Assembly (NCBI GenBank): GCA_003013855.2
Contig: PVNU02000853.1
Location: 186,001 to 250,000, forward strand
From: Liriodendron chinense
Taxonomy: Eukaryota; Streptophyta; Magnoliopsida; Magnoliales; Magnoliaceae
Length of the DNA: 64,000 bases
Direction: 5' to 3'
Made by a program: the position numbers and the translations under genes
The notes under the pieces: model-generated
Told to the model about the DNA's origin: nothing
The model's input: the letters and a program-made list of their open reading frames with translations, nothing else
Database searches by the model: none
In this document: positions 1-12,400 of the stretch, piece after piece
How the letters are laid out: each line of letters opens with the position of its first letter
Position numbering within the stretch: position 1 is the first letter of the stretch

Positions 1-929
1 TTTATGGTGAAGCATGAATGCAGGTCTGAACAGTAAGAGTTTCTAATGGGCAGGTTCCAACAACGGGCAAGCCCAGAGCATATGCTCGAACTGACAGGTG
101 CTTAATTTAAGACATATGCAGTGTGCTTGAAGAATCAAGGTGCTTGCAGTGAAGCAGGGGGTTGAAAGAAAAGTAAATGTTGCACTTATGCTAGATACAA
201 ATGAGATGATGCTGGAAAAGAATAGCTGGGTGGACGGAGGTGTCGTAAGGATTGGCTTTGAGTGGCTGGATCAGGACTTGGGTGGCTTGAGAGGCTTGGA
301 CCAGTGATCAGGCTGGGCTAGACCAGGGCTAGACTCTCCTCACTCGGGCTCTCCTTGGTGGGAAAATGGGCTAAGGGGTGGATGAGGACTCGGACCGCAC
401 CCGGACTGGCTGGACTTGAAAGGATGCTGAAATGAGAAGGGGAGGGGGGTATTTATAGCAGTGGGCAGTGGCATTTTGAGTAATTATTTTTGGGCGGCCT
501 GCTATGGGCCGCCCGTACGGCCGTTCCTCGATTTCCAGCGAGGTACGGTCTCTCCTTCTGGGCTGCTGCTTGACTCGCTGGGTCGACTCAGTGAGTTGAC
601 TCAGCGGGTCGACTCGGTGGTTTGACTCAGCAGGTTGACTCGGCGGCTTGACTCGACGAGTTGACTCAGCGGCTTAACTCAGCGGGTTGACTTAGCGGGT
701 AGACTCAGTGAGTTTGACTTTTTTAGGATTTTTTTACTGGCTTTTCTTATGGGGGGTTTTTCAGGCTGATGTTTAGGACTGGGTTGACTGGGTTCAGGCT
801 TGAACTGGGCTATGGAATGGGGCTTATAAGGGTGAGTTTGGCTGAGTTTGGACTTGGGATTTGGAGATATGGTCCTCCATTCATCCAGCTGTCTCTACCA
901 ACAGTGTAGCCGAAGGTGGGGTGTCTACA
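1..929 (-). repeat. 3' LTR of copy A (partial)
   Basis: Matches 18650-19566 nearly base for base and ends on the plus strand in GGTGTCTACA, i.e. the LTR starts TGTAGACACC in element orientation at 929. The remaining part of about 590 bp, including the U5 end, is left of the window. It contains the U3 promoter (TATAAATA at 457 down to 450) and the same repeat arrays as the other LTRs. Confidence 0.92.
450..719 (-). promoter_or_regulatory. U3 promoter module of copy A 3' LTR
   Basis: Element-sense order is: an array of TTGAC/TGAGTCA-type motifs (570-719), a GC-rich inverted repeat with 8-bp arms GGGCGGCC/GGCCGCCC and a 7-nt loop (492-514), then TATAAATA (457 down to 450) followed by a C/T-rich patch. 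TTGAC(T/C) is the core of WRKY W-boxes and TGA(G/C)TCA is a bZIP (GCN4-like) site. Function as an enhancer is inferred. Confidence 0.6.
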
Positions 930-944
930 GATGCCCCTCTTTGG
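930..944 (-). other. Polypurine tract of copy A
   Basis: Directly abuts the 3' LTR start. In element orientation it reads CCAAAGAGGGGCATC before TGTAGACACC. Position and purine bias fit the plus-strand priming site of reverse transcription. Confidence 0.75.
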
Positions 945-1009
945 CAGAGGTTGCATGCAACCGAATGCCAAAGCGAGTGGACACCCCACTTCTGATCCGG
1001 TCATTCATG

Positions 1010-1920
1010 GATCATGGTCTGAAATCTTTGCTTGCCTTTGCATCTGTGCCAGTTGATCGTTTGGAAACCGATCACTCGCACATACCGCGGGAGTTTGGAG
1101 AAAACGTTGCGATTGTCCCTGCAGTTTGCTGCAACCTGGGTACCCAATCGCAACCCTTCCATTCCCGATCGGTACTAACATCGGAAAGTGACAGCAGAGC
1201 CTCTGCGTCCGTAGTCTTACGAGGTTGCTGACCCTGAGACTGATTGTGTGATGTTTGATGTTTTTCCAGATCACTCTAGGAGTACCTGTTTCGCTTGACT
1301 GTCAAAGTGGTTAGACGCCCTGCGTCAGATAGTCTTACGGGATTCTACTACGCCAACTTGGACTCAGTCAAGGTACTTTAGGCATCCACGCCTAGGTATG
1401 TGCGGGTGGACTCTTTCCACCCGATCTGCTGGTTTCGATGCTTAGTTTGCAATTCATTCTTTCCTTGATTGTGGTCTGGAATCTTTGTTATCCTTTGTAT
1501 CTGAGTCAGTTGATTATTTGGAAATTGATAACTCGCACATACCGCGAGAGTTTAGAGAAAACGTTGCGATTATCCCTGCAGTTTGCTGCAATCTGGGTAC
1601 CCAATCGCAACCCTTTCATTCCTGATCGGTACTAACACCGGAAAGGTACAGCAGAGCCTCTGCGTCACCAGTCTTACAAGGTTGCTGACCCTGAGATTGA
1701 TTGCAATGTTTGATGTTTTCTCGGATCACTCCAGGAGTACTTGTTTCGCTTGACTGTCAAAGTGGTTAGACGCCCTGCGTCCGATAGTCTTACGGGATTC
1801 TACTACGCCGACTTGGACTCAGTCAAGGTACTTTAGGCATCCACACCTAGGTATGTGCGGGTGAACTCTTTCCACCCAATCTGCTGATTTTGATACTTGA
1901 GTTACAATTCATCGTTTCCA
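1010..1920. repeat. Two-copy tandem duplication, about 456 bp unit, in 3' noncoding region of copy A
   Basis: The stretch starting at 1010 (gatcatggtctgaaatcttt) recurs in diverged form at 1466 (gattgtggtctggaatcttt). Similarity continues through 'cgcacataccgcg', 'gtttgctgcaa', 'ggtacccaatcgcaaccct', 'gacgccctgcgtc' and 'cttacgggattctactacgcc' to about 1890. Neither copy has a convincing reading frame. Copy B has the same sequence at 63600-64000, where the window stops before a second unit could be seen. Confidence 0.85.
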
Positions 1921-3559
1921 CCTGTTCAAATGGTTTCTGTGATCGAGCCTTTTGGCTTTCATCTTTTTATATCTTGGCATGTGGTACGACCGCACTGACA
2001 CTTGGAGTTCAGTTCGACCGTACTTTGAGTGCATTGGATCCGATGGTCTTCGGGGAAACCGCGAGACATCGGATCTTATTTGATTTTTGCGTCGGCTCCT
2101 ACCCAGAGATATGGAGATCTCCTGGTGTTTTGGAGGCAGAACGCTCTACTGGGAAAATATTTTTGGATTTTGAAAAGATACCCACTCTGGGGAGTGATAC
2201 TCCGTGGGGTTTTTATTTGTAAATAGAGATTTTTTTTGTCCTTTTGAAATGAAAATCTGGTTTGCACGTGCCTCCACTAGGGATGCCTGTAGGGTCTTTG
2301 GCTAACCATCTTTTATTTTGAAAGCAGGTAAACATGATGATTGATGCAATGGATGCTGATGCATGGAGATGCATGATGAATGCATGGCTTTGGCTCATTC
2401 TCTTTCAGTTTGATGATTTTGCTTTTGCTGGGGATGCAGAGAATTTTAAGCTTATTGCTTCTAGGGTTGTGCTTCCCTGGGGTTTTTCTTTTTTATACGG
2501 GCGTTTGGTCAGCGGGTTGGTTAAGATCCCGACCCGTGGTCAATCAGGTCTATCGTCCCAAGATGCTGTTTCTTTGCGAATGAGAATGTACGAGGATGCT
2601 ATCCGACTTCAAGATGTTCTTCTGGGCACAAATGCGATTGAGATGGTGCTTAGCCGCTAGTTTTGGTCAAGATTCTAATTTGCGGGCGATTGAATTAGTC
2701 ATCCCAAATTGTGAAGAGAATGGAGTTCAAGACTCCTGAAGTGTAGTGCTGGGGATAGTGCCAATTTTTGTGATTTTTGTAAATATGTGGTCTGAATCTT
2801 TACCTGAGTGGTCAGGATAAAGATCGGTTATTGAAAACAAAGGAAATACTTTTTTTATTTTTATTTTTTTTTTTTTTTTGACAATATTTGATTTGAAGGC
2901 AAGGGAAATATTTTTTGTGATTTTTGCAAGTATTTGAGTGAAAGCAAAGGAAATATTTTTTGTGATTTTTGGAAAGGTGATTTTGCAATGTTTTAGTATT
3001 TTATGATTTTTCTGAAATGCAAGAAAAAGTATGGAATTTTCATCCACTTCCAGCTTCTACTGCTGGTAAGGCACCCGATCCATTTTACGTCAGCGAGCAA
3101 GACGAGTCTCACACAGTTAAGTGCCGTAGTTTTACATCTTCGGATGAGGGGATTTTGAGGGTTTTCAGTCAACACACCCACAAAGTTGCCCGTTCCTCAT
3201 GTGCAATGCACATAGACCACGTATCGTCCGACGGACTCCTTCGACCACAAAATGAGCCACATCCTCACATTTCCCTTAGTCAATCCAGTTTGGGGCCTTA
3301 CGTTGCTCACAATTCCGTGAGGGTGCGCTCCACCTCCCAACAGCCTTAATTCCCTTCATGAGTTTTATGAACAGGGAACATCCGTCAGATTCAACAGCGA
3401 CTTCCAAATCAAGGTTGTCTATCACGGTGTGTTCAACACGAACAGGATTGCGGAGTTCTGCCCGCCTCAGCCTTTACCTGTTTAGAAGATTCCAAACACC
3501 CGTACGATCAAGTGTCAGCCATGTCTGGAACAGGTTAGGAAAGAAAGCCCCGAGAAGTT
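1921..3559 (-). other. 3' noncoding region of copy A
   Basis: No conserved protein. The region aligns in reverse to 61900-63600 of copy B, for example the 'cttccagcttctactgctgg' stretch at 3046 and the 'tgttccctg'/'agttctgcccgcctcagcc' stretch at 3375-3480. It includes poly-T and an AT-rich minisatellite (about 2840-3010) with repeats of 'ggaaatattttttgtgattttt', which is longer in copy B (62455-62740). Open frames here are short and not shared as proteins. Confidence 0.7.
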
Positions 3560-4955
3560 AATCCCAGTGTAGTTTTAGGTCTTCGGACCGCTGGAGATGA
3601 ATTTATGCAGTTGAAATTGATGGCAAATTTTTTTTTATTTTTATATTTTTTGGTATATATATTTTTTTAAAAAGTTCCAGATTTCAGCTCGAATGGTCGA
3701 GATTGATGCTGGTTTTTGTGGAAAGCTTTAAAATATTTTTTGGTATTTTTGAAATGATCCGGGTTATCAGACCTTGATCCCAACGGTCGAGGCCAATGCC
3801 GGTTTTTAGTTGAAAGCGAGAAAGGTCCCCCGAGAAATTAATCCCAGTGTAGTTTAAGGTCTTCGGACCGAAACCTGTACAAAACAGGGAAATCATATTT
3901 TTGCTCCTTTTTTTTTAGAAAATGTCCGGTATCAGCGGATCTTGATTCGACGATCCAGACTGCTACTGGTTTTTATTAAAAAGTCCCTCAGGATCTTGAT
4001 CCTGACGTAGTTTAAGGTCTTCGGACCCAAAAAACTGTACAAGACAGAGCAACCGTATCTTTTGTGTTTTTTTTTTGAAAAATGTCCGGAGTCATCTATT
4101 CTTGATATGAGCCAACAAGACCGACACCGGCTTTTATTGAAAATCTCTCGGGATGTTGATCCCGATGTAGTTTAAGGTCTTCGGACCATGAAACCGTACA
4201 AAAGAGGGGCTGGCAATATATTTTTTTTTTTTTGAAATGATCCAGATCATCAGATCTTGGCCTGAAAGGCTGGGATCGATGCTGGTTTTTATTAAAAATC
4301 TCTCGGGACGTTGATCCCGACGTAGTTTAAGGTCTTCGGACCAAAAAAAAAAAATTGTGCATAACAGGGAAAACCTATTTTTTGTTCTTTTTTTTTTTGG
4401 AAAATATCCGGTATCAGCGGATCTTGATTCGACGATCCAGACTGCTACCGATTTTTATTAAAAAGTCCCTCGTGACCTTGATCCCGACGTAGTTTAAGGT
4501 CTTCAGACCAAAAACATGTACAAGAGGGGGCAAACACATTTTTGTTTTTCGAAATGATCCAGATCATCAGATCTTGGCCTGAAAGGCTGGGATCGATGCT
4601 GGTTTTTATTAAAAATCTCTCGGGATGTTGATCCCGACGTAGTTTAATGTCTTCGGACCAAAATCTGTACATGCTGAAAATACATTCTTTTGTTTTTTAG
4701 AAAATGTCCGGAGTCATCAGGCCTTAATGAAGACTGATGCCGGTTTTTATTGAAAATCTCTCGGGATATCGATCCCAACGTAGTTTAAGGTCTTCGGACC
4801 AAAAACTGCACAAAAGGGGGCAAACACACATTTTTTTTTTGGTTTCGAAATGATCCAGATCATCAAATCTTGGCCTGAACGGCTAGGATCGATGCTGATT
4901 TTTATTAAAAATCTCTCGGGATGTTAATCCCGACGTAGTTTAAGGTCTTCGGACC
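3560..4955 (-). repeat. Diverged tandem array of two-hairpin units (9 copies), copy A
   Basis: The core 'gtagtttaaggtcttcggacc' (plus strand) recurs near 3578, 3858, 4016, 4176, 4331, 4498, 4649, 4789 and 4943. Most spacings are about 140-170 bp. In element orientation each unit reads GGTC-CGAA-GACC (4-bp hairpin), TTAAACTACG, then a second inverted repeat such as TCGGGATCAACATCCCGA, then a T-rich/AATAAAA stretch. Copy B carries the homologous array. Tat/Ogre 3' regions are known to be hypervariable and to seed satellite repeats. Confidence 0.85.
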
Positions 4956-5682
4956 CAGTTGATGGGGTTGGGCATACTTACCTTGCTTCGTTTGGCTTTT
5001 GACGGGGCTGATTGTGATTTGAGTGGTCCGAATTGCTTGAATTGGCCCTGTTGTCCCTTTCTAGACTTCAGCTTTGCTTTGGAGTATATATCCTTGATGT
5101 TTTGTGAGGCTAAGAAGGCTTTCCATGGTGCAGATGATGGCTTGGACGGTTAGATCACTTGTTTTGGCCTTGTGGGCCCACTTGATGATCAGATCTTGGA
5201 CTCTGACCCTTCTTTTGACGATCCAACCTTTGATCTTGTTGTTTGATGACCCAAGCGAGCTTTTCTATGGTTCAGATCATGATGATCTAGTTTTGAATGA
5301 CTTGGATTGCTTGTGGCCCCCACTTGATCACCTTTCCCTCTCTTTGACTTGATCAAACTAATTCTAGCCGTTGTGCTTCGTGATTGGACCGGTGGGGTAC
5401 CTTCTATATGATCTTGATCAACCTCAGTCGAAATCTGGAGTGGACCGGAGCCTTGGGCGGCCCACGAAGTGCCATCTGCTGACGTGGACTGTCAGCCTCA
5501 CCTACCAAGAACCCTGGAACCAATCCCGCGGAGAGAGAGGAACCGCATCCGTACGGGCGGCCCAGAGCAGGCCGCCCAAGGCTCGCCTCTTGAGCGGCCT
5601 GGGCTGGCTCGGGTTCGGACATTCCCTGTTGTCTGTTGCTGCTGTCCCCACCTGCTCTGTACGTCCAGGTTTGATTCCAACA
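4956..5682 (+). other. 5' region of the antisense PMD1 gene, copy A
   Basis: Sequence upstream of the conserved ATG at 5683. It holds imperfect repeats with 'gggcccacttgatgatcagatcttgg'-like blocks (also in copy B at 55620-56110), a possible TATA-like TATATAT near 5084, and the GC-rich inverted repeat GGGCGGCC/GGCCGCCC at 5555-5577, 106 bp before the ATG. Copy B has the same inverted repeat the same distance before its ATG. The frame is open upstream to 5371 but without an in-frame ATG in this copy, so I treat it as leader. Confidence 0.5.
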
Positions 5683-8300
5683 ATGAATCTTCCCTTTGTC
5701 TCCTCTTTCCTCATCATCTTGTCCTCATCTTGCTTTGTCCCTTCTTGGGTCATGGATGGTGGAGATTTAGGGGTTGTGGGGGCTGTCCATGGTGGGTCCC
5801 ATGCTTCAGAAAGTGTTGAAGGCTTTAATGATAGAGGGATTTCTTTAATGGATGGTGGAGATGGTGCATTGAATGGGGGCATTGATGAGGGGTTAGGGAT
5901 GGTGGTTGGTGGAGCTTTGAATAGCTTCATTAATGGTGAGATGGCTGGAATTTCAGATTTGAATGGGCCCTTCATTATGGGAGAAATGGATGGTATGGAT
6001 GGGATGGGGAGATGGGACATAGGTGAGGCTATGCATCCCTTGAGTGTGGGCCACATGGATGATGTGATGGATGGTGGTGATGGGGGTATGATGGACATAG
6101 GTGGGCTGATCTCACGCTTGGATGGGATGGATGGTTCAGATGATACCTTTGACGGTTTGGATGCTCTTGATGAGGGCCGAGATGTGCGGCATACTTGTTT
6201 GGGTGGACTTGATGTGGTCATTGATGATGTCCCCCTGATGATGGACGGTGTAGATGCCTCGATGATCCCTTTGATCGACCAGGATGATGATTGGATTCAT
6301 GATTTCCTGTTGGAGAGGGCCGCAGGTCCAGATCTGACCGTTGATTCTTCGATCGGGGTTGCCGGGACCCTTCTGGATGGTTCAGATGCATTCTTTGACG
6401 GTCAGATTAGCCAGGATGCCACGATGTGCGGTGTGATTTTTACTGGTAGCCCTTTTGATGGGGAGTATCGTCCTTCTCCTGATCGTCGGTCTTTTGCGCA
6501 CTCTGTTCATGAGGTGGGCGAGTCTTCTCATGCGGCTGAGGTTATGACAGCTACAGACAGTGATGCGACTATATCAGACATAGCCGTTACAGAGGGCAGG
6601 TCAGGGGCTGTCGAGTCTGCAGAGGTTCCAGCTTTTCCTTCTCCTTCGCCCATTGACCTTCCGATCCTCGATGAGCTGTCATTGATTTCTGGGCCTTTTG
6701 TTCTGGATGGGGTACCAGTGAGGACTTGTCAGCTGCTTCCTCGTCCTTCTTGCTCGCCACGACTGCTTGCTTGGCTTGACAGCTTGTCAGCTTATGAGAT
6801 TCGGGATTTGGAGTCCTATGGCTTCGGCAGTCTGATCCATATGGCTAGAGTTGATATTGATTGGAGGATGCTTGGAGCTGCCTTGATTGACTGGGTCCCT
6901 TCGTTGAACTTGTTTGCGTTCAACGATATGGAGATGGGACCCTCTTTGGAGGAGCTTGCATGCTTGACAGGCCTTCCTTGGGATTATACTCAGTATTTCT
7001 CGCCGAAGACGTCGCCGAAGACTGCGACACCGCAGAACTGGTTCGGGATCCCTTATCTTATTCGGCCTGCAGCCGCCGGCCAGGATGCTGTGGTGTTCTC
7101 CTTGGACTTACTGTATGATCTTTTTTCGGGTCCTCGGAGTGTGACCGGTTCTACCTTTGCTCGGAACGCACTGATGTTCTGCTTGATTGCTTAGGTGCTG
7201 TTCTCGGGATGGCGCAGGTCCCAGACTCCTCTGCTTTTTGAGGTGATGAGCCGAGCTATCCGTCGGCAGGGGATCATTTCTCTCATCTTGGTCGAGCTGT
7301 TCAATGGGCTGACTGACTGCGCCCTGGGCCGCACTCGTGTCCTTCGCAGCTGTTGTGCCTTTCTTCAGGTATCTTTTCTGCACCTTTTTCTTCTTGCTAT
7401 GTTAGGAATTGCTTTGCTCTAGCTGAACTTCTTTTTCTTTTTGTGATCAGGTCTGGCTATGGGAGCGTCTTTCGTTGACCAGTTCCTGTACCTTTTCCTG
7501 ACACTCGTTGCCCAGACCTTATGCGACACATCATGGAGTTTCTTCCTCATACAGCTAGGATGAGCGAGCCCTTGTATCGCAGGATGTTCGCTGAACTTCG
7601 TGACTGGAATGTTTGTTGGGAGTCATCTTGGCTTTCACTTCCTCTAGTGCTTTGCGATGCACACCGCCTTCCTCTGATGTTGGTAGGCTTTCGATCCTAC
7701 TTTTCTTATCATCCCATTAGGTTCCTGCGGCAGTTTAGGTACGAGCAGGATGTTCCTCTTTTCGCTTTCACGGGTATCGGGCGTCGAGCACTTCCCTCTA
7801 GATCCTCTGACTTCAGGACCCGGATTGATTGTTCTTGGGCGAGCTACTTGACTGCTGATTTGCTGGGTTTTGAGCTGCGGACTTTTCCGATGGCAACCGC
7901 CCCATATCAGTACTGGGTTGCTGAGCAGTCTTTGTACCGACGTATCCCTTGCTGGCACCAGACTGTTGATGAGGATGAGCAGGACATCCTTGGAGATGCT
8001 GGCTCTTCATCCGGTTCATATGAACCCTTTGAGGAGCGCCCGTTTATCGATCCTGGATTCCTTTTGGCCACTCATGGTCATCTGCTGTCTGAGATCTCTG
8101 CACTTCGGTATCATTGTGAGATGATGTCGAGGAGATTGGCTGTCGATCAGAGGTTGTCTGACGAGGAGATAGCGACCCGTACCCTTGAGCGCGATGAGGC
8201 GCATTACCTGCGTATGGAGGTGAGCAGGTTGAGAGCGAGGCTATCTTTTTATGAGTCTGAGGACTCACCTGATGTGGCCGAGGAGGAGGGTAGAGATTGA
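5683..8300 (+). pseudogene. Antisense plant mobile domain (PMD) gene, copy A, inactivated
   Basis: Exon 1 runs 5683-7368, an 82-bp GT..AG intron 7369-7450, and exon 2 7451-8300. The start at 5683 is chosen because its context (aacaATG) and position are shared with copy B. The N-terminus is hydrophobic, followed by about 200 residues rich in Met-Asp-Gly repeats. A PMD-like region follows (about residues 330-560): a Trp-containing 'ALIDWVPSLNLFAF' stretch, then 'MEMGPSLEELACLTGLP', which resembles the PMD core 'ERW...THTFHL..GE.T.TL.DV..LLGLP'. PMD proteins (MAIL1/MAIN family) are known to influence silencing and expression, and PMD domains also occur in transposons. Breaks: TAG at 7192-7194 where copy B has GAG, and an extra A at 7481 relative to B. 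The gene runs opposite to gag-pol, between pol and the 3' LTR. Its role for the element is unknown. Confidence 0.75.
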
Positions 8301-9451
8301 TTGTGTTGGCCACCTGCACATTATTTTTTGCATATATGATTGATGATGATGATGCATTTTTTTTGTTGTATTTTTTTTTTGAAAAAGATGATATGATATA
8401 TGTAAAAGAAATATAATGCATTTAATTGAAAAGAGAAAACTGTTTGAAAATCTATTGTGCCATTAGCTTGTCTTGTGAGTGTGTCTGGATTTTGTGTCGG
8501 GATTGTAGGAATCAGAACTGTGGCTCGGCCAATGCTTTGACCGATGTCTCGAGATTTGACTTGTGTGCTCCTTTGGTTTCCTAGAGATGTAGGCAATGGA
8601 AACTCTTGCTTCCTGAGATTGTCAGAGTTTGTAGAGCTCTTCGCTCCTGACTGCACTTCTTCTTGTTCTTGAACTGTAACTGCTTGAACCGATCTGGACC
8701 GTCTGATTTCTTGGTACCTGCACTTTCATATTTTTTTTTTAATTTTTTTTTTCATTCGAGCCATTTTTGCCTGCAGTGCTCTTTCGAGTTTTCACCACAG
8801 CCGGCTTTTTTCCGTCATTTTTGCCCGTGGCGCCCTTTCGGGTTTTCACCACGTCCCGGGTATTTGATCTTGCCTGCCCCTTGGTAGCTATGCTGTTTTT
8901 ACCCTTGGCGCCCTTTCAGGTTTTCACCAAGTCCGCTGTATGCCCACTGTTTTTACTCGAAGCGCCCTTTCGGGTTTTCACTCCGCCCTCTTTGTTTAGG
9001 CACACATTTTCTTTTTTCTCTTTTTTTTTCTTTTTCTTTTTCTGAATCCTTGGATAACTGCGGCGGCTAGAGGTCGGGAATCCGTCGTTGCCGGCCGATG
9101 GCAGTCTTTCAGCCCTTATCCTGAGTTACGATAATAGAGCTGTCGATCTTAGCTAAAGACCCTTCTGAGGTAAATGGATGGATGACTGTGTTTCTTCTTG
9201 GGTTGATTTTTTTTCTTGAGTACCTTGCTTTGGCTTCCCTTTTTCTTTCTCTTTTCTTCTTTTTTTCTTTTTCTTTTGTATTCTTTTTCTCTCTTTTTTG
9301 TATTTTCCCCCCTCTTTTTTTTGTATTTTTCTCTTTTGGAATCCCCTTATTTGAAACACTTGTTGGTGGACGGAATGATTTCTCAGAGGTCTCAGCTTTA
9401 ACCTCTTGACTTCAGCTCTATTAAAATAACTCTTGATAAGGTCAGAATGAC
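8301..9451 (-). other. Noncoding block between pol and the antisense gene, copy A
   Basis: No protein is supported. In element orientation it contains a purine-rich tract (about 9220-9345), a short A/G-rich tract (about 9005-9043), four structured modules (8771-8985) and a conserved unique stretch (8460-8690) also present in copy B at 52240-52500. Confidence 0.7.
8771..8985 (-). ncRNA. Four tandem GNRA-hairpin modules, copy A (candidate structured RNA)
   Basis: In element orientation, modules lie at 8985-8958, 8931-8904, 8853-8826 and 8800-8771. Each is an outer stem of 5-6 bp, TGAAAA on the 5' side, an inner 3-bp stem closed by a GAAA loop, CG (or CA) on the 3' side, and the matching outer arm. 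Outer arms differ between modules yet stay complementary (CGGAG/CTTCG, CTTGG/CCAAG, CGTGG/CCACG, CTGTGG/CTGCAG, with some G-U pairs). The inner stem is CCC/GGG, CCT/GGG or CTC/GAG. The GAAA loop is only present on the element-sense strand. The structure is inferred from pairing by eye. Confidence 0.6.
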
Positions 9452-12400
9452 TTACCCGTGAAAGATCTTCACGTTATCGGCGTTGGTTGGCTCAGGAAGA
9501 TCCACCCCTCTCATGCTAGTGAGTCTGAGGGCGCCTCCGGAAAGTACTTCTCTGATGATCAGTGGCCCGTCCCAAGAGGGTTTGGACTTTCCTCTGGGAT
9601 CCGGAAGGTGCGACGGTAGAATCTTCTTCATGACCATGTCGCCTACCTTGAAACTTCTTTTTCGGACTCTCTTGTTGTAAGCCCAAGCGATCCTTTTTTG
9701 ATAGCACTGTGAATGACTTAGTGCACGCATGCGCTTTTCATCTGCTAGCTGTAATTGATCGAACCTGGCCCGTTGCCATTCTCCTTCTTCGATTCCGCTT
9801 TCGAGTAACACTCGTAGTGATGGTATTTCCACCTCGACTGGCAAAACTGCCTCCATTCCATAGGTAAGCTCGAAAGGAGTAACGCCCGTAGCAGACCGTA
9901 CAGACGTTCGATAGGCCCAAAGTGCATATGGGAGCATATCTGACCAATCTCGATAGGTCACGACCATCTTCTCGAGTATCCTGACGATTGTCTTATTTGC
10001 GGCTTCTACCCCACCATTCATCTGGGGACGGTAGGGGATTGATCGATGATGTTGGATCTTGAACTTGCTGAGGAAGTTATCCATCTTCTTGTTGACGAAC
10101 GGGGTCCCATTATCTGTGATGATGGCATTAGGGATTCCATACCGGCATATGATGTTGTTCTTCATGAATTTGATCACATGAGATGCTGCAATCGTGGTGT
10201 AGGAGGCTGCCTCTACCCACTTGGTGAAGTAGTCGACTGCCACAAGTATGTACTCATGACCATTTGATGCTTTGGGACTGATTTTGCCGATGATGTCGAG
10301 TCCCCACATGGAGAAGGGCCAGGGGGTGGTCAGGTTGTATAACTCTGATGATGGGGCATGGATTTGATTCGCATGCTCCTGACACTTGAAGCATTTTCTG
10401 ACGTGCTGGCAACAGTCTGTCTCCATGGTGAGCCAATAATAGCCGAGTCGTAGAATCTTTTTTGCCATCATGTGCCCGTTCATGTGTGGGCCATAGATTC
10501 CTTCGTGTATTTCTTTCATGATCGTTGCAGCTTCTGTTTCGTCGACGCATCGAAGGAGGATGTGATTATAGGATCGCTTGTAAAGAACTTCGCCACTGAT
10601 GGTGAACTGGCCGGCCAAACGCTGAATGGTTCGGTGATCTGTTGCTGTTGCTGACTCTGGATACTCCTGGGTTTCGAGATATTGCTTGATGTCGGCATAC
10701 CAGGGTTTGTTAGGGGCAGCTTCTTCTTCTTCTATTTGCAGGCAAAAGGCAGGTTCTTCTTGAACTTCAACTGTGAGCTCCCATTCTGAAGCTCCTTTTG
10801 GTATCTCGAGCATTGATGCAAGTGTAGCGAGAGCATCTGCAAACTGGTTCTTGGCTCTGGGCATGTATGAGAAGGTGATTTCCTTGAATTCTTCGATCAG
10901 ATTGTCCAGATACACATGATATGGTATCAGCTTCTCGTCCTTGGTTTTCCATTCGCCATTGGTCTGGTTGATGATAAGCTGTGAGTCTCCAAATACTCGT
11001 AGCTTCTTGACGCCCAAGATTATGGCTTCCCTTAAGCCAAGCGATGCATGCTTCGTACTCTGCCATGTTATTGGTGCACTCGAATGCCATGCGCCTTGAG
11101 ATTGGAATAGGGACATCATCTGGAGAGTAGAGGATTGCTCCAATACCACTCCCTTTAGAATTTGCTGCGCCGTCGAAGAATAACGTCCACTCACCTTTCT
11201 TCTTTTCTTCTTCTTCAATAAGCAAGAGATCTTCATCAGGGAAGAATGTCTTGAGCGGTTGATAATCCAGGAGGGAGTGGGCTGGCAAGATGATCGGCGA
11301 GGGCCTGCCCCTTGATTGCCTTCTGAGTGACATAGGTGATGTCGAACTCAGACAGGAGTAGCTTCCATTTAGCTATCCTTCCAGTGAGTGCCGGTTTCTC
11401 GAACAGGTACTTGAGCGGATCCATGCGAGCGAGGAGGAGAATAGGGAATGCAATCATGTATTGACGGAGTCGCTGAGTTGCCCAGACTAGGGCGAGGCAG
11501 GTCTTCTCGATCGGGAAATACCTGGTCTCGTAGTCAGTGAACTTTCGACTCAAATAATATATTACTTGTTCCTTCTTCCCGGTCTCGTCGTGCTGGTCGA
11601 GGACACAGCCTATGGCTTCTGCTGCTACCGAGATGTATAACAATAGTGGTTGTCCGGGAGCGGGCGGCACTAGGACTGGAGGATTCATGAGATATTTCTT
11701 GATGCGGTCGAAGGCGACTTGGCAATCATCATTCCGAAGGAGCTTGAAGATGGGCTCACAAATAGGTGTGAGTTGTGCGATGAAGCGACTGATGTATTGA
11801 ATTCTGCCGAGGAAGCCACGGATTTCTTTCTCTGTTCTAGGAGGGGGCATCTCGATGATTGCTCTGGTTTTGGTCTCGTCGACCCTGATGCCATCCTCGC
11901 TCACCATAAAGCCGAGGAGCTTACCTCCCATTGCACCGAAGACACATTTCTGAGGGTTGAGGCGGAGCTTGTACTTTTCTAATCTGTTGAATAACTTCTT
12001 CAGATCTTCAAAGTGTCCTTCAATTGTGTGAGATTTGACGATCATGTCGTCCACATATACTTCAAGCTCTTTGTTCATCATGTCATGGAATAATGCTGTC
12101 ATTGCTCGCTGATATGTTGCTCCTGCGTTCTTCAGACCGAACGGCATCACCCTATAACAGAAGGTTCCCCAGGGAGTGATAAATGATGTCTTCTCGCGAT
12201 CTTCGACGGCCATCTTGATCTGATTGTAACCTGAGAACCCATCCATGAATGAGAAGATCTTGTATCCAGCAGTGTTGTCGACCAGAGTGTCGATATGTGG
12301 CAAAGGGAAGTCATCTTTTGGACTGGCTTTGTTGAGATCTCGGAAGTCGATGCACATTCGAACCTTGCCGTCCTTCTTTGGTACTGGTACGATGTTGGCG

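Noticed and set aside
848..1274. Frames across the 3' LTR boundary of copy A
   Set aside because: They cross the LTR start and polypurine tract and are not kept in the duplicated unit at 1466 or in copy B.
5371..5682. N-terminal extension of PMD1 upstream of the chosen ATG
   Set aside because: The frame is open but copy A has no in-frame ATG there. Copy B's ATG at 55568 is not shared, and the GC-rich inverted repeat falls inside this stretch.
5502..6221. 239-codon minus-strand frame inside PMD1 of copy A
   Set aside because: Ser/Pro-rich translation of the complement of the Met-Asp-Gly repeats. No independent support.
9182..9409. Phe/Leu-rich plus-strand frames in the purine/pyrimidine tract
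   Set aside because: Translation of a T-rich homopolymer-like tract; no coding signal.
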